Source of the DNA: Rubripirellula reticaptiva
GTDB taxonomy: Bacteria; Planctomycetota; Planctomycetia; Pirellulales; Pirellulaceae
DNA length: 64,000 bases
Reading direction: 5' to 3'
Assembly (NCBI RefSeq): GCF_007860175.1
Contig: NZ_SJPX01000001.1
Coordinates: 992,001 to 1,056,000, forward strand
Positions 18,008-26,360 of the stretch are shown piece after piece. The translations under genes were made by a program, and so were the position numbers. Position 1 is the first letter of the stretch; every line of letters starts with the position of its first letter. The notes below the pieces were generated by a model. That model searched no databases and had not been told where the DNA came from. It was given only the letters and a program-made list of their open reading frames with translations.

Positions 18008-20593
18008 CTACTGAGCCGCTGGTGAGCCGATCATCCATTCCAAAATTCCGCTGGAAACGTCTGGGCGTAACTGGACTTCGATTCGCATCGCCTTAGTCAT
18101 CACCGGATCGAACGCACGCTTGTCCCATCGGTCCTTTTTGACCGACGCAGTCTGCGAATCCAAAACCGGTTTCCATTGATCGCCGTCGCGGTAGAGCACC
18201 TTCCATGACTGGGGGACGCGACACTCGCCTCGCCCGGTATCATCAAACCAAAAAACCGAAACGTCCGAGATCATCTTTGGATCGGCAAAGTCGTACTGGA
18301 CCCATTCCATGGTTCCCTTGCGGTCCCACCACGTCATCCGTGGAATATCGTGGTCACTCGAATTTTGCGGTTCGAGGCCGTCGTCGATCGCATCCAACGA
18401 ATCGCCCGCGTTGGTATGCGAAGCTGAGATCCGAAACTCCGATGGACGAGGCTTTGCGGGTTCAATCCATCGACGGCCGCCTTCCCCATTCGCGATAACC
18501 GGAAACGCCGAAATGCGAAGCCTCGCAGCCCCCATCGGGATCAACGTCACACGTTCATTCGATTGATCGCTTTCGACGGGACTGTCTTGCAGAACGGCGC
18601 AAAGTCCATAGCGGTCAAGCGTCCACTGGGGAATCTTTCGCGCGGTTGCCGTGATCGTGATGGGCGACGATTCGGTGGTGAATGGAAAGTCGTCCGCCGG
18701 CCAATCGTGGCGGTGTACTTCGAAATCGATGACGGGCTGATCTCCGTCGAGCACCAATCCGTAGTTCCAGTCCGTCGTCGGACGAATCTCGAACGAAGGC
18801 CACTGATCTTGATCGACGCCGGGTTGCCAACTCGAATCACCAATGGCCGTATCAACGCTGCTCTTTCGCTCATAGCGCTCACCGACTTTCAACGAGAAGG
18901 TCAGCGGGCCATGATTGACGCTGACGCTGTCGTGGTTATTCGCCCACGTTTGCAGCGACGTTTCCATCGGCAAGCTTAGCGAGACCGTGTCGCTATCGTT
19001 CCACGTTCGGTGGATGCGAATGTACTTTCCAGACGCATTTTCGATCGGTTGAACATCGCCGTCGATCGATAACCGCGCATCCTTGCACCAAGCCGGCACT
19101 CGCATGTAGATCGGAAACGAGTCCGGTTGATCGACGTGGATCGTCAAGTTGATGTTTTCGTCGAACGGGTACTTCGTCGATTCGACAATGCGAACGCAGG
19201 TGCCATCGCCGACCATGGCATCGACTTCACACGCGCTGTACATCGCCGCGCACACCCCGTTGTCGGGCGTCGCCATCCACAGATGCTTGGCAAAGTACGG
19301 CCATCCGTGCGAGTGGTTGTGTTGACAGCATCGCGAACTGAACGGATTCATCACCAGAAATGGGCCGCTGTTATCGATGCCAGGTGCGTGGTCCGCCGCA
19401 TCGCTAAGCACCATGTTGGGCGCGGTCAAATAACGTAGCGATTTGAAGTCTGGCATCACGGCCGCAGGATAACTGTTCAGCGCGACCGTCTCGCAGTGGT
19501 CGGCCCAAAAGGGATCGCCCGTGATTTGCAACATGATTTCGTCAGACAACATTTGTTCGACAAATCCGCATGTTTCGGTCGCTTGGCGAGGATCATCGAA
19601 ACCAACGCGACAATTTTCGTCGCCACCGAACATGCCGCCGGGAACCTGACCAAAACGTTTACGTATTTCGTGGAAATTCGCGTACGCGGCCTGCAAATCG
19701 CTGCTGTCATGCGTTTGCAGGAAGTACGTTGCCGGTTCTCGAAAGCACTCGGCGATGTTGACGTTGTGCCAGTTTGGCAAATCATCCGTCAACGTCCAAT
19801 TCGCGGTGCAGCGATGGATCTTGTCAGCGATCGGCAACAGGTCGGCGTCGCCGGTTCGGTTGTACAACCAATAGATGCTGTGCAGGTTGTCACCGCCGCG
19901 CATTTTCTGCCAATAGCCCGTCAGCATCTGGTCGTCGGGGATGGTGGATTGATACTTGAAGTATCGCGTCATGAGGTCCAAAACCCGTTGGTCCGATTCG
20001 CCGTTCGCCGCACCATATTCGTAGTACGATTGCAAACAGAACAACATGACCATGTTAGCCCAGTAGTCTCGCGTACCATCGTCGAACCGTTGGTCGGGGC
20101 CAAAGTCGCCGTTGGGTCGTTGGCTGGCCAGGGCGCCCTCGATCCAAACGTTGCTTTCGGCAATCATCGCAGGGTCGTTTGACAAATACGCCAGCTCGAT
20201 ATAGCCCTTCAGCCAATAGGGCATTTCTTCCCACCCGTACTCTCCTTTTCCATCGCGACTCAGCCAGGCGTTGTCTTCCTTGGTCAACCACGCACTGATC
20301 TCACCAAGGTGACCGGTCAAACCTTCGCGTTGACGACGAAGCATCTCGGCCAGCCATCCGGCGGGAGTTACCGCGCCGGGCGGTAACGCGATCAGTCGGC
20401 TTGGGACCAACGGAACGCGATTGCCAACGTAAAAGTTGTTCGCGGATGATTCGTTCGAAGCATCGTTCGGTTCATTGTTCGGCACGACGACGATCGAAAC
20501 TACGTCCGTCACGTCCGCGTGCAGTGCCCCGTTGTCGATCACGGTCAACGCGAAGATGGCCGTAACAAGCCGATAGTGAAGGATCGATGTCAT
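18008..20593 (-). CDS. GH127-type glycoside hydrolase (DUF1680, beta-L-arabinofuranosidase family) with C-terminal binding module
   Basis: Starts at ATG 20593, which gives a signal peptide (MTSILHYRLVTAIFALTV...). The (alpha/alpha)6 GH127 domain runs from about residue 55 to 640. The zinc-thiolate catalytic site of GH127 is present: ETC (Glu340, Cys342) and SSRCCQHN (Cys422-Cys423, one of which is the nucleophile in characterised members). The last ~160 residues (SHTNAGDSLDAIDDG...WWDRKGTMEWVQYDF...) look like a discoidin/carbohydrate-binding beta-sandwich. Last gene of the five-gene operon; the gap to DUF1080 is 34 bp. Expected to release beta-L-arabinofuranose or a related sugar outside the cytoplasm; the exact linkage is unknown. 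Confidence 0.88.
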   Translation of the reverse strand: MTSILHYRLVTAIFALTVIDNGALHADVTDVVSIVVVPNNEPNDASNESSANNFYVGNRVPLVPSRLIALPPGAVTPAGWLAEMLRRQREGLTGHLGEISAWLTKEDNAWLSRDGKGEYGWEEMPYWLKGYIELAYLSNDPAMIAESNVWIEGALASQRPNGDFGPDQRFDDGTRDYWANMVMLFCLQSYYEYGAANGESDQRVLDLMTRYFKYQSTIPDDQMLTGYWQKMRGGDNLHSIYWLYNRTGDADLLPIADKIHRCTANWTLTDDLPNWHNVNIAECFREPATYFLQTHDSSDLQAAYANFHEIRKRFGQVPGGMFGGDENCRVGFDDPRQATETCGFVEQMLSDEIMLQITGDPFWADHCETVALNSYPAAVMPDFKSLRYLTAPNMVLSDAADHAPGIDNSGPFLVMNPFSSRCCQHNHSHGWPYFAKHLWMATPDNGVCAAMYSACEVDAMVGDGTCVRIVESTKYPFDENINLTIHVDQPDSFPIYMRVPAWCKDARLSIDGDVQPIENASGKYIRIHRTWNDSDTVSLSLPMETSLQTWANNHDSVSVNHGPLTFSLKVGERYERKSSVDTAIGDSSWQPGVDQDQWPSFEIRPTTDWNYGLVLDGDQPVIDFEVHRHDWPADDFPFTTESSPITITATARKIPQWTLDRYGLCAVLQDSPVESDQSNERVTLIPMGAARLRISAFPVIANGEGGRRWIEPAKPRPSEFRISASHTNAGDSLDAIDDGLEPQNSSDHDIPRMTWWDRKGTMEWVQYDFADPKMISDVSVFWFDDTGRGECRVPQSWKVLYRDGDQWKPVLDSQTASVKKDRWDKRAFDPVMTKAMRIEVQLRPDVSSGILEWMIGSPAAQ

Positions 20594-20627
20594 TTGAAAA
20601 GCCACAGCATACGAATGAAAAACGAAA

Positions 20628-21260
20628 CTACGGCAGCGGTGAGACTTCAACTTGTCGGATGTTCACGATGCTGCCAGGATCGTGCTGTTGGAACGCGAAG
20701 TGGCCTTCCTTGTACGTCTTGTCAAAATCCATGTATTCATACAGTTCGTTGCCATCGATCGTGATTTTGATTCGAGTCATTTCTCGGCCGCGCCATACGT
20801 CGTCGCGTACTTCCAATTCGTACGTGAACCATTGGCCGGGTTTGACGACTTGGCGGTACACATGACAGAAACCGTACAGCGATCCTGTGCGGATCGGGTC
20901 GGTGTGAGTGCTGTCGATCTGTGCTTCGTATCCATCCATGAAGCCGGGTTCTGGAGTCGTTCGGAAGTACAACCCCGAGTTGCCACCGTCGTTGATTTGA
21001 ACTTCGGCGCGATACTTGAAATTCTTGTACGGACCAGACGTGTTCACCAGCATCGAGGCGTCGCCAGTGCCTTTAATCACACCATCTTTGATTTCCCAGT
21101 TGCTGTTGTCAGAACCGACTTTTTTCCATCCGTCCATCGAATTGCCGTCGAACAACGAAATCCATTCGGATTCCTGAGCGTTAACGGACGAAAAGGTAAT
21201 TGCCATCGCCGCAGCGACGAATACAAAGCGAATCGGGTGCATCATTGTTTTGCTTTCCAT
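20628..21260 (-). CDS. DUF1080 (3-keto-disaccharide hydrolase-like) secreted protein
   Basis: The 210-aa protein has a signal peptide (PIRFVFVAAAMAITFSSVNAQ) and the DUF1080 beta-jelly-roll: WISLFDGNSMDGWKKVG, WEIKDGVIKGTG, GNSGLYFRT, DGYEAQI, GSLYGF and the ending GHFAFQQHDPGSIVNIRQVEV. DUF1080 includes 3-keto-disaccharide hydrolases and glucanase-like folds. The start is placed at 21260 (MESKTMM); another ATG lies five codons on at 21245. It lies between the glutaminase-like and GH127 genes, with gaps of 48 and 34 bp, so it belongs to the operon and probably acts on the same glycan. Confidence 0.9.
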   Translation of the reverse strand: MESKTMMHPIRFVFVAAAMAITFSSVNAQESEWISLFDGNSMDGWKKVGSDNSNWEIKDGVIKGTGDASMLVNTSGPYKNFKYRAEVQINDGGNSGLYFRTTPEPGFMDGYEAQIDSTHTDPIRTGSLYGFCHVYRQVVKPGQWFTYELEVRDDVWRGREMTRIKITIDGNELYEYMDFDKTYKEGHFAFQQHDPGSIVNIRQVEVSPLP

Positions 21261-21308
21261 GGAAGTGTTTTCAATACGGGACGCGGGAATCGCGAAACCC
21301 AAAAGAGA

Positions 21309-23888
21309 CTACTGTTGTAGAACCAGTTTATCGATTCCGAAGTCGATGAATTGACCGCCCGTCGTTTGGCGAACGTGGATTGCGACGATGTTATCGCCTT
21401 GTTTCAACGATGTAGCGGGAATCTCAAACACTTCGTAGCCGGTCGTATAACCGCCCAGCGAGATGATCTGCTTCCCATTGATGTAGACCGTCGCATCCTC
21501 GTCGTGCCAAATCCGCAGGCCGACTTGATTGGGAATCGGCGAATTGATATTGACGGTACGGCGCGTCCAAATTTCGGACGATGCCCAACGTGTTTTGCTT
21601 GGCGTTTCAGTACCCAATCCGCCCATTCCTTTCTTCCAGCCGTCGATCGCAAAATCGCTGGTAAACCAGTCGTCGGTCGGCTTGGTCGTGACGTAGTGGT
21701 AGACCGCGTCATGCTTTTCGCCGGTGGGAATCAAAGTGATCGTCTTGGGCGGGATCGGCATCGGTGCCCATTCTTTGGCCTTGGTTTGGTCTCTTCCCGC
21801 GTGCTTGGCCCAAAGGGTCGAATCGTAAAGCATCTTCAAGAAGACACCGCCGACGACGGGCCGCGCGTCAAAGCCGACCTTGTCGGCCGTCGACGTGAAG
21901 TACCAATCCGTCATCGGTGTTCGCTGCGGCGTCGCGTTCAAGAACCGGTGAACGGGAAGCGTCAGTGCGTCGAAGTCCTTGCGATTCTGGGTCAGCGTCG
22001 CCGTCCACAATACCCAGTCCAGTTTGGTGTAGTCGGATCGACTGTCCAGCGGCAAACCGTATTCGTTCTGCGATTTGCGATAGAACGCCATCTCGGTTTC
22101 AAGTACTTCGTCGGGAAACAGATCTAGGCCCAGGATACGATCCCAAACCAAGTTGTATTTTTGGCTCCAGGTGTCTTTGCGATCGAACGCCAAGACAAAG
22201 TGATCGCCATCGCGAGCCGCCTCGATCCACTGCGCCGCATACTTCTTCGCGACCGCCTGATACTGTTGCGCCTCGTCGTTCATTCCTCGCATTTCGCAAA
22301 GCATCGCATACGAACCCAATCCCATGATTGCCTTCGCACTGAGGTTCACGTTATGCGCCATGTGTCCGGCGAAGTCATCGGTACACAGTTGGTTTTCCGG
22401 ATCGAATCCTTTCTCCTTCAAATAGCTCGCCCACTGACTTACTTGGGGCCAATAGAGTTCGGCGAAATCAGCGTTCCCTTCCATTTTTGCAAGTGCCCCG
22501 AAAAGGATCAACAGATTGCCGGACTCTTCGACAGGCATTTGACCGTCTTCGCTGTTTTCGCCGCCGCCGTAGCGTTGGCCGTTGGCCTTGGGATAGGTGC
22601 CAAGATCATGTGGAGCGTATGGAAACCTCCAACGATCCGAGGCCGCATATTCCATGAACGGAACCAGGACGGACTTGGTCATCGTCGGCCCGAACAACAG
22701 AAACTGGGGAATCATCGGATAGAACACATCCGACGTCGCGATGCACCCGTTGGAATGATTTTCTTTGCAAAATTGAAGCGGCTGTCCGTTTTCGTCCGCA
22801 ACAAACTTCCCCGCTGCCAAACACTGACGATAGGCGAGCGAACAGATATCGGCGTACTCTTGACCGCCGCTGTTTACTGCGTCGGCCATCAGCTCGGCAT
22901 CAAAGGTTTCGCAGCGAGCGATCAGTTCATCATGTTCTTGGATCGCGGCCGAGATCAAGTCGTCGGCCTGCCATCCGTCTTTTCGCCAATAGGGGCGAAG
23001 TCGCTTTTTCATGAACTCGATCGAAAACAGGTCGTCGTACGCGATCAAGACGTATGCGTTCGAAACCTTTGCACCAACCTTTCCCATCGACATCGCGATC
23101 GACGCGACGACCTTGCCGGCATCCACCGGAAATGATTGTTCGGCGTGTTCAGGACCTGTGGCGGAAAGACTGGCGACACCCTTCTTGGCAAACCGTTGAC
23201 GAAGCGATTTTGCATCACCGAAGGTCGCGACCGGTGCGAATTGATTGTCAGCGGCGACGTACAAGTATCCCCAATCGATTCGCAAATCGTCACCTGAACG
23301 CCCCAGGATCTTTTGGGTTTGCGTGCCGATTTCGAGCGCTGTGACTCCGGCGATCGACGCCATGTTGCCAGCAACCTGCTGGTCCAGTTCGTTGGTTGCA
23401 AGTTCGCCACCGGCGTCGAAATAGAATTCGACGTCGTGCAGTTTTCCGTCTGTCGCTGTGACTTCGCAATCCACGTAGGTCGTCGGACGACTGAGGATTG
23501 CAATGTCATCGGGTAACGATGGCGTTGTGAAGGTCAACTTGACGGCCACTTTGGCTTCCGAAAATCGATAGACCGTTTGCGTGGGCAGTACGTGAACCGA
23601 CTGTTGTTCCATCGCGGCAATCGGTTGCGGACCGGCGCCCATCAAACGATAAGCGGTTCCATCAACTCGCACGATCGCTGCCATTCGGTGTTGCGTGCCG
23701 GTCCAGTGCGTCGTCTCGGTCGACCAAAGGTTGTCGGTTTGCGACCAGACGCTGAAATACGGATCACAGGCGACCAACGGTACGGCCGGTGGGCGGAAGG
23801 TCTTTGCTTCGTCGCAACGACCATGCGTTGTCGATAGCAGCATTGCGATCCCTGCTAGGGTCGTCGCAATCGTCGTTTTAAGGTTCAT
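21309..23888 (-). CDS. Glutaminase-A-like family (DUF5127/DUF4965/DUF1793) secreted hydrolase with C-terminal beta-sandwich
   Basis: Start at ATG 23888 gives MNLKTTIATTLAGIAMLLSTTHGRC, a signal peptide; the longer reading from 23948 has no such leader. The body has the DUF4964-DUF5127-DUF4965-DUF1793 arrangement (PPAVPLVACDPYFSVWSQTD; FVEFYFDAGGE-like DVEFYFDAGGELATNEL; YPMIPQFLLFGPTM; GGENSEDGQMPVEESGNLLIL; LCTDDFAGHMAHN). The family is named for fungal glutaminase A, but many bacterial members lie in sugar-degradation loci and may be glycosidases. From about residue 730 there is a further module (HDEDATVYINGKQI...IVAIHVRQTTGGQFIDFG) that resembles the N-terminal module of the GH2 gene upstream. 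Confidence 0.87.
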   Translation of the reverse strand: MNLKTTIATTLAGIAMLLSTTHGRCDEAKTFRPPAVPLVACDPYFSVWSQTDNLWSTETTHWTGTQHRMAAIVRVDGTAYRLMGAGPQPIAAMEQQSVHVLPTQTVYRFSEAKVAVKLTFTTPSLPDDIAILSRPTTYVDCEVTATDGKLHDVEFYFDAGGELATNELDQQVAGNMASIAGVTALEIGTQTQKILGRSGDDLRIDWGYLYVAADNQFAPVATFGDAKSLRQRFAKKGVASLSATGPEHAEQSFPVDAGKVVASIAMSMGKVGAKVSNAYVLIAYDDLFSIEFMKKRLRPYWRKDGWQADDLISAAIQEHDELIARCETFDAELMADAVNSGGQEYADICSLAYRQCLAAGKFVADENGQPLQFCKENHSNGCIATSDVFYPMIPQFLLFGPTMTKSVLVPFMEYAASDRWRFPYAPHDLGTYPKANGQRYGGGENSEDGQMPVEESGNLLILFGALAKMEGNADFAELYWPQVSQWASYLKEKGFDPENQLCTDDFAGHMAHNVNLSAKAIMGLGSYAMLCEMRGMNDEAQQYQAVAKKYAAQWIEAARDGDHFVLAFDRKDTWSQKYNLVWDRILGLDLFPDEVLETEMAFYRKSQNEYGLPLDSRSDYTKLDWVLWTATLTQNRKDFDALTLPVHRFLNATPQRTPMTDWYFTSTADKVGFDARPVVGGVFLKMLYDSTLWAKHAGRDQTKAKEWAPMPIPPKTITLIPTGEKHDAVYHYVTTKPTDDWFTSDFAIDGWKKGMGGLGTETPSKTRWASSEIWTRRTVNINSPIPNQVGLRIWHDEDATVYINGKQIISLGGYTTGYEVFEIPATSLKQGDNIVAIHVRQTTGGQFIDFGIDKLVLQQ

Positions 23889-24020
23889 GGTGGCGAGTAA
23901 CTTGATATTTCGTGGATGGTGGAAAAGGTAAGCATCGGACCGATTCATCAGTCCGGGAGGAATCGGGTTGGAAATCGTTCGACGCGCTCTGCGAAACCAA
24001 ATTCCCGTCGCCCTAGGACG

Positions 24021-26345
24021 CTAGCGCGGAACGGAAGTTTCGATCGGTTCAAACAACACTTGATGCAGCTTGTTGAGTTCTTTCGGAGAGATCTTTTCAA
24101 CCTTGCGGTCGTAGGTCATCAAACCATTGATTTCTCCTTCGACATCGGTCGTTTGTGTATAGACGCCGCCCGCAATGCCTTTCGCTCTGAGTTGGTTCAA
24201 GATGCTCAGCGACGTTTCATAGCGATCGTGATACTCAGACATCGTTTTCGGCAAACCGCCGTAACCCCAATTTTCGCGATCGGCGTCCCATAAATGGCCT
24301 TCGACCGGATAGCCGTGTCCGCCAAATTCACCGACGACTTTGACATAGTCATCGAATCGCGAGTCGTTGATCGGGAAAGCCGGATTTGGGTAAGCGTGTT
24401 CATCGGCGATATCACCGACCGGCCAAAAGTTGCCGCCGCTGGCGATATTGATCAAGCGACTCGGATCCCGTTTGACGGTCCACTTGCCTGTTTCAACGCT
24501 GCGGTGTTGGCCCCACGCTTCATTGAAAGGAACCCAAACGACGATCGATGGATGATTTTCCAGATTGCCGATCATCTGTTCCAATTCGAGCATGTATTGA
24601 TCGTGGTTTGCGTTGCTCCAATCGGCATCGACGGGATCTGGCGCCATGCGTGTCCACGGTGGTCCCTGGCCGCCACTGACTTGGTCCTGCCACACCATCA
24701 TTCCCAGTCGATCACAATGATAGTAGTACCGGCGAGGTTCGACTTTGATGTGCTTGCGAATCATGTTGAATCCGGCCTCTTTCAACCATTCGATGTCGAA
24801 CAACATTCCTTCGTCCGACGGCGGCGTCAACAGTCCGTCAGGCCACCAACCTTGGTCCAGGGGGCCCCAATGAAAAATGACTTTACCGTTCATCGTCATG
24901 CGCCAATTGCCGTCCGCGTCGCGGACTTTGCCGACGGTGCGAATACCAGCGTACGAATCGACTTGGTCGATCATTTTGCCTGCCGCGTCAATCAACGAGA
25001 CTTCCAATTCGTACAAATGCGGCGAATCGGGTGACCATAGTTTCGGTTGCGCGACGTTAATCGTCACGTGCCCGGCACCGGCCACCACTTCGCCGGCTAT
25101 GTCAGATACTTCGGCGCCGTCATCGGCTACGACGACACGCAGTCTACAGTTTTGCGAATTGCCATCGACCATTCCCTTGACCGTGATCGTTCCCGTTTTC
25201 ACATCAGTAGCGATCTTCAATCCGCTCAGGTGCGTTGCGTTGACTTGTTCCATCCACACCGTTTGCCAAATACCGGACACTTGGGTGTACATGATTCCGC
25301 CGGGCGAGACGACTTGCTTGCCGCGCAGTTGCCATGCTTCGGTTTCGTCTTCGACGCGGACCACCAACGTGTTCTTGCCATTCTCGATGGCTCCGGTGAT
25401 GTCGAACGAAAACGGCGCGTTGCCGCCTTGGTGGCTGCCCACCGAGATTCCATTGACGAAAACTTCGCAGCGATAATCGACGGCTTCGAAATTCAGAAGC
25501 AAGTGTTTGTCTGCTTCGACTTTGGCGTCAAATTTGCGGTGATACCAGAGTGTTTCGGCTGCGTCCAACATACGTTGCGCGCCACCGAGTCGCGATTCCA
25601 AGCTAAACGGAACCAAGATCTTTCCGTCCCAATCGGTCGGCGTTTCTGTCTGTTGTACAGTGGTGACGCTGTAGTCCCACAAACCGTTCAGATTCGTCCA
25701 TGCTTCGCGAGCCTGTTGGGGCCGCGGGTATTCGGTCCAAGCATTCTCTGGCGTCAACTCGCTGCCCCACTGGGTAATCAGATCTGATTTGAACGGCGAC
25801 ATCGGGGGCAACGCTGGCGGATCGTCGATGTCGATCACGTGGACGTCAATGTATTGGCCACCAGCGTCTTGGTGGCAATGGACGGCCAAAACGTTCTCGC
25901 CCTGCTTCAGAGTTTGACGGTGTTGGTCGTCAAGTGGCTTGATTTCGTAAGCGGTCGACCACTTGTCCAACGAGGTGACCAGCTTGCCGTTGATAAACAC
26001 TTCGGCTTCGTCATCGTGATGAATCAGCAATCCGGGATGGTCCGGAATCTTTTCGAGCGAGAACGATTTTCGAACGTAGATGTGGTTCGTCTTCCATGTT
26101 GTCCCGACCCGAGCGGCCGGAGTGCCGCGGGTTCCGAAACCGCCCAGACCTTCTTGCCAACCACTGTCGTCGAAGGCAGGCAATTCCCATCCCGACTCGG
26201 GATCTTCGAACGTGTAGCGCCAAGCGTTCTGAAGCGGTTCGTCGGCGTATGTCTGATCCATCGCAAGCCACAATGACGCTACGAATAGCAAACCGACGCA
26301 TCGAAGCGACGATCCGATCGTACGAAAAGTTGGTGGGGGAACCAC
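24021..26345 (-). CDS. GH2 family glycoside hydrolase (beta-galactosidase/glucuronidase-like)
   Basis: The 774-aa protein starts with GTG and a hydrophobic leader (LRCVGLLFVASLWLA). Residues ~38-172 form an added beta-sandwich. Then comes the GH2 sugar-binding domain (NLNGLWDYSV...LVPFSLESRLGG...), the immunoglobulin-like domain and the (beta/alpha)8 barrel (FNMIRKHIKVEPRRYYYHCDRLGMMVWQD). The catalytic acid/base is Glu609 in VVWVPFNEAWGQ and the nucleophile is Glu673 in VGEFGGHG. Secreted or periplasmic. It sits 15 bp after the ThuA/PVC-heme gene and 132 bp before the glutaminase-like gene. GH2 members are beta-galactosidases, glucuronidases, mannosidases or arabinosidases; which one cannot be decided here. 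Confidence 0.9.
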   Translation of the reverse strand: MVPPPTFRTIGSSLRCVGLLFVASLWLAMDQTYADEPLQNAWRYTFEDPESGWELPAFDDSGWQEGLGGFGTRGTPAARVGTTWKTNHIYVRKSFSLEKIPDHPGLLIHHDDEAEVFINGKLVTSLDKWSTAYEIKPLDDQHRQTLKQGENVLAVHCHQDAGGQYIDVHVIDIDDPPALPPMSPFKSDLITQWGSELTPENAWTEYPRPQQAREAWTNLNGLWDYSVTTVQQTETPTDWDGKILVPFSLESRLGGAQRMLDAAETLWYHRKFDAKVEADKHLLLNFEAVDYRCEVFVNGISVGSHQGGNAPFSFDITGAIENGKNTLVVRVEDETEAWQLRGKQVVSPGGIMYTQVSGIWQTVWMEQVNATHLSGLKIATDVKTGTITVKGMVDGNSQNCRLRVVVADDGAEVSDIAGEVVAGAGHVTINVAQPKLWSPDSPHLYELEVSLIDAAGKMIDQVDSYAGIRTVGKVRDADGNWRMTMNGKVIFHWGPLDQGWWPDGLLTPPSDEGMLFDIEWLKEAGFNMIRKHIKVEPRRYYYHCDRLGMMVWQDQVSGGQGPPWTRMAPDPVDADWSNANHDQYMLELEQMIGNLENHPSIVVWVPFNEAWGQHRSVETGKWTVKRDPSRLINIASGGNFWPVGDIADEHAYPNPAFPINDSRFDDYVKVVGEFGGHGYPVEGHLWDADRENWGYGGLPKTMSEYHDRYETSLSILNQLRAKGIAGGVYTQTTDVEGEINGLMTYDRKVEKISPKELNKLHQVLFEPIETSVPR

Positions 26346-26360
26346 AGGAAAATCTTTTGG

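Noticed and set aside
22161-23135. Long forward frame (324 codons) opposite the glutaminase-like gene
   Set aside because: It lies wholly inside a conserved gene on the other strand and its composition is that of a shadow frame.
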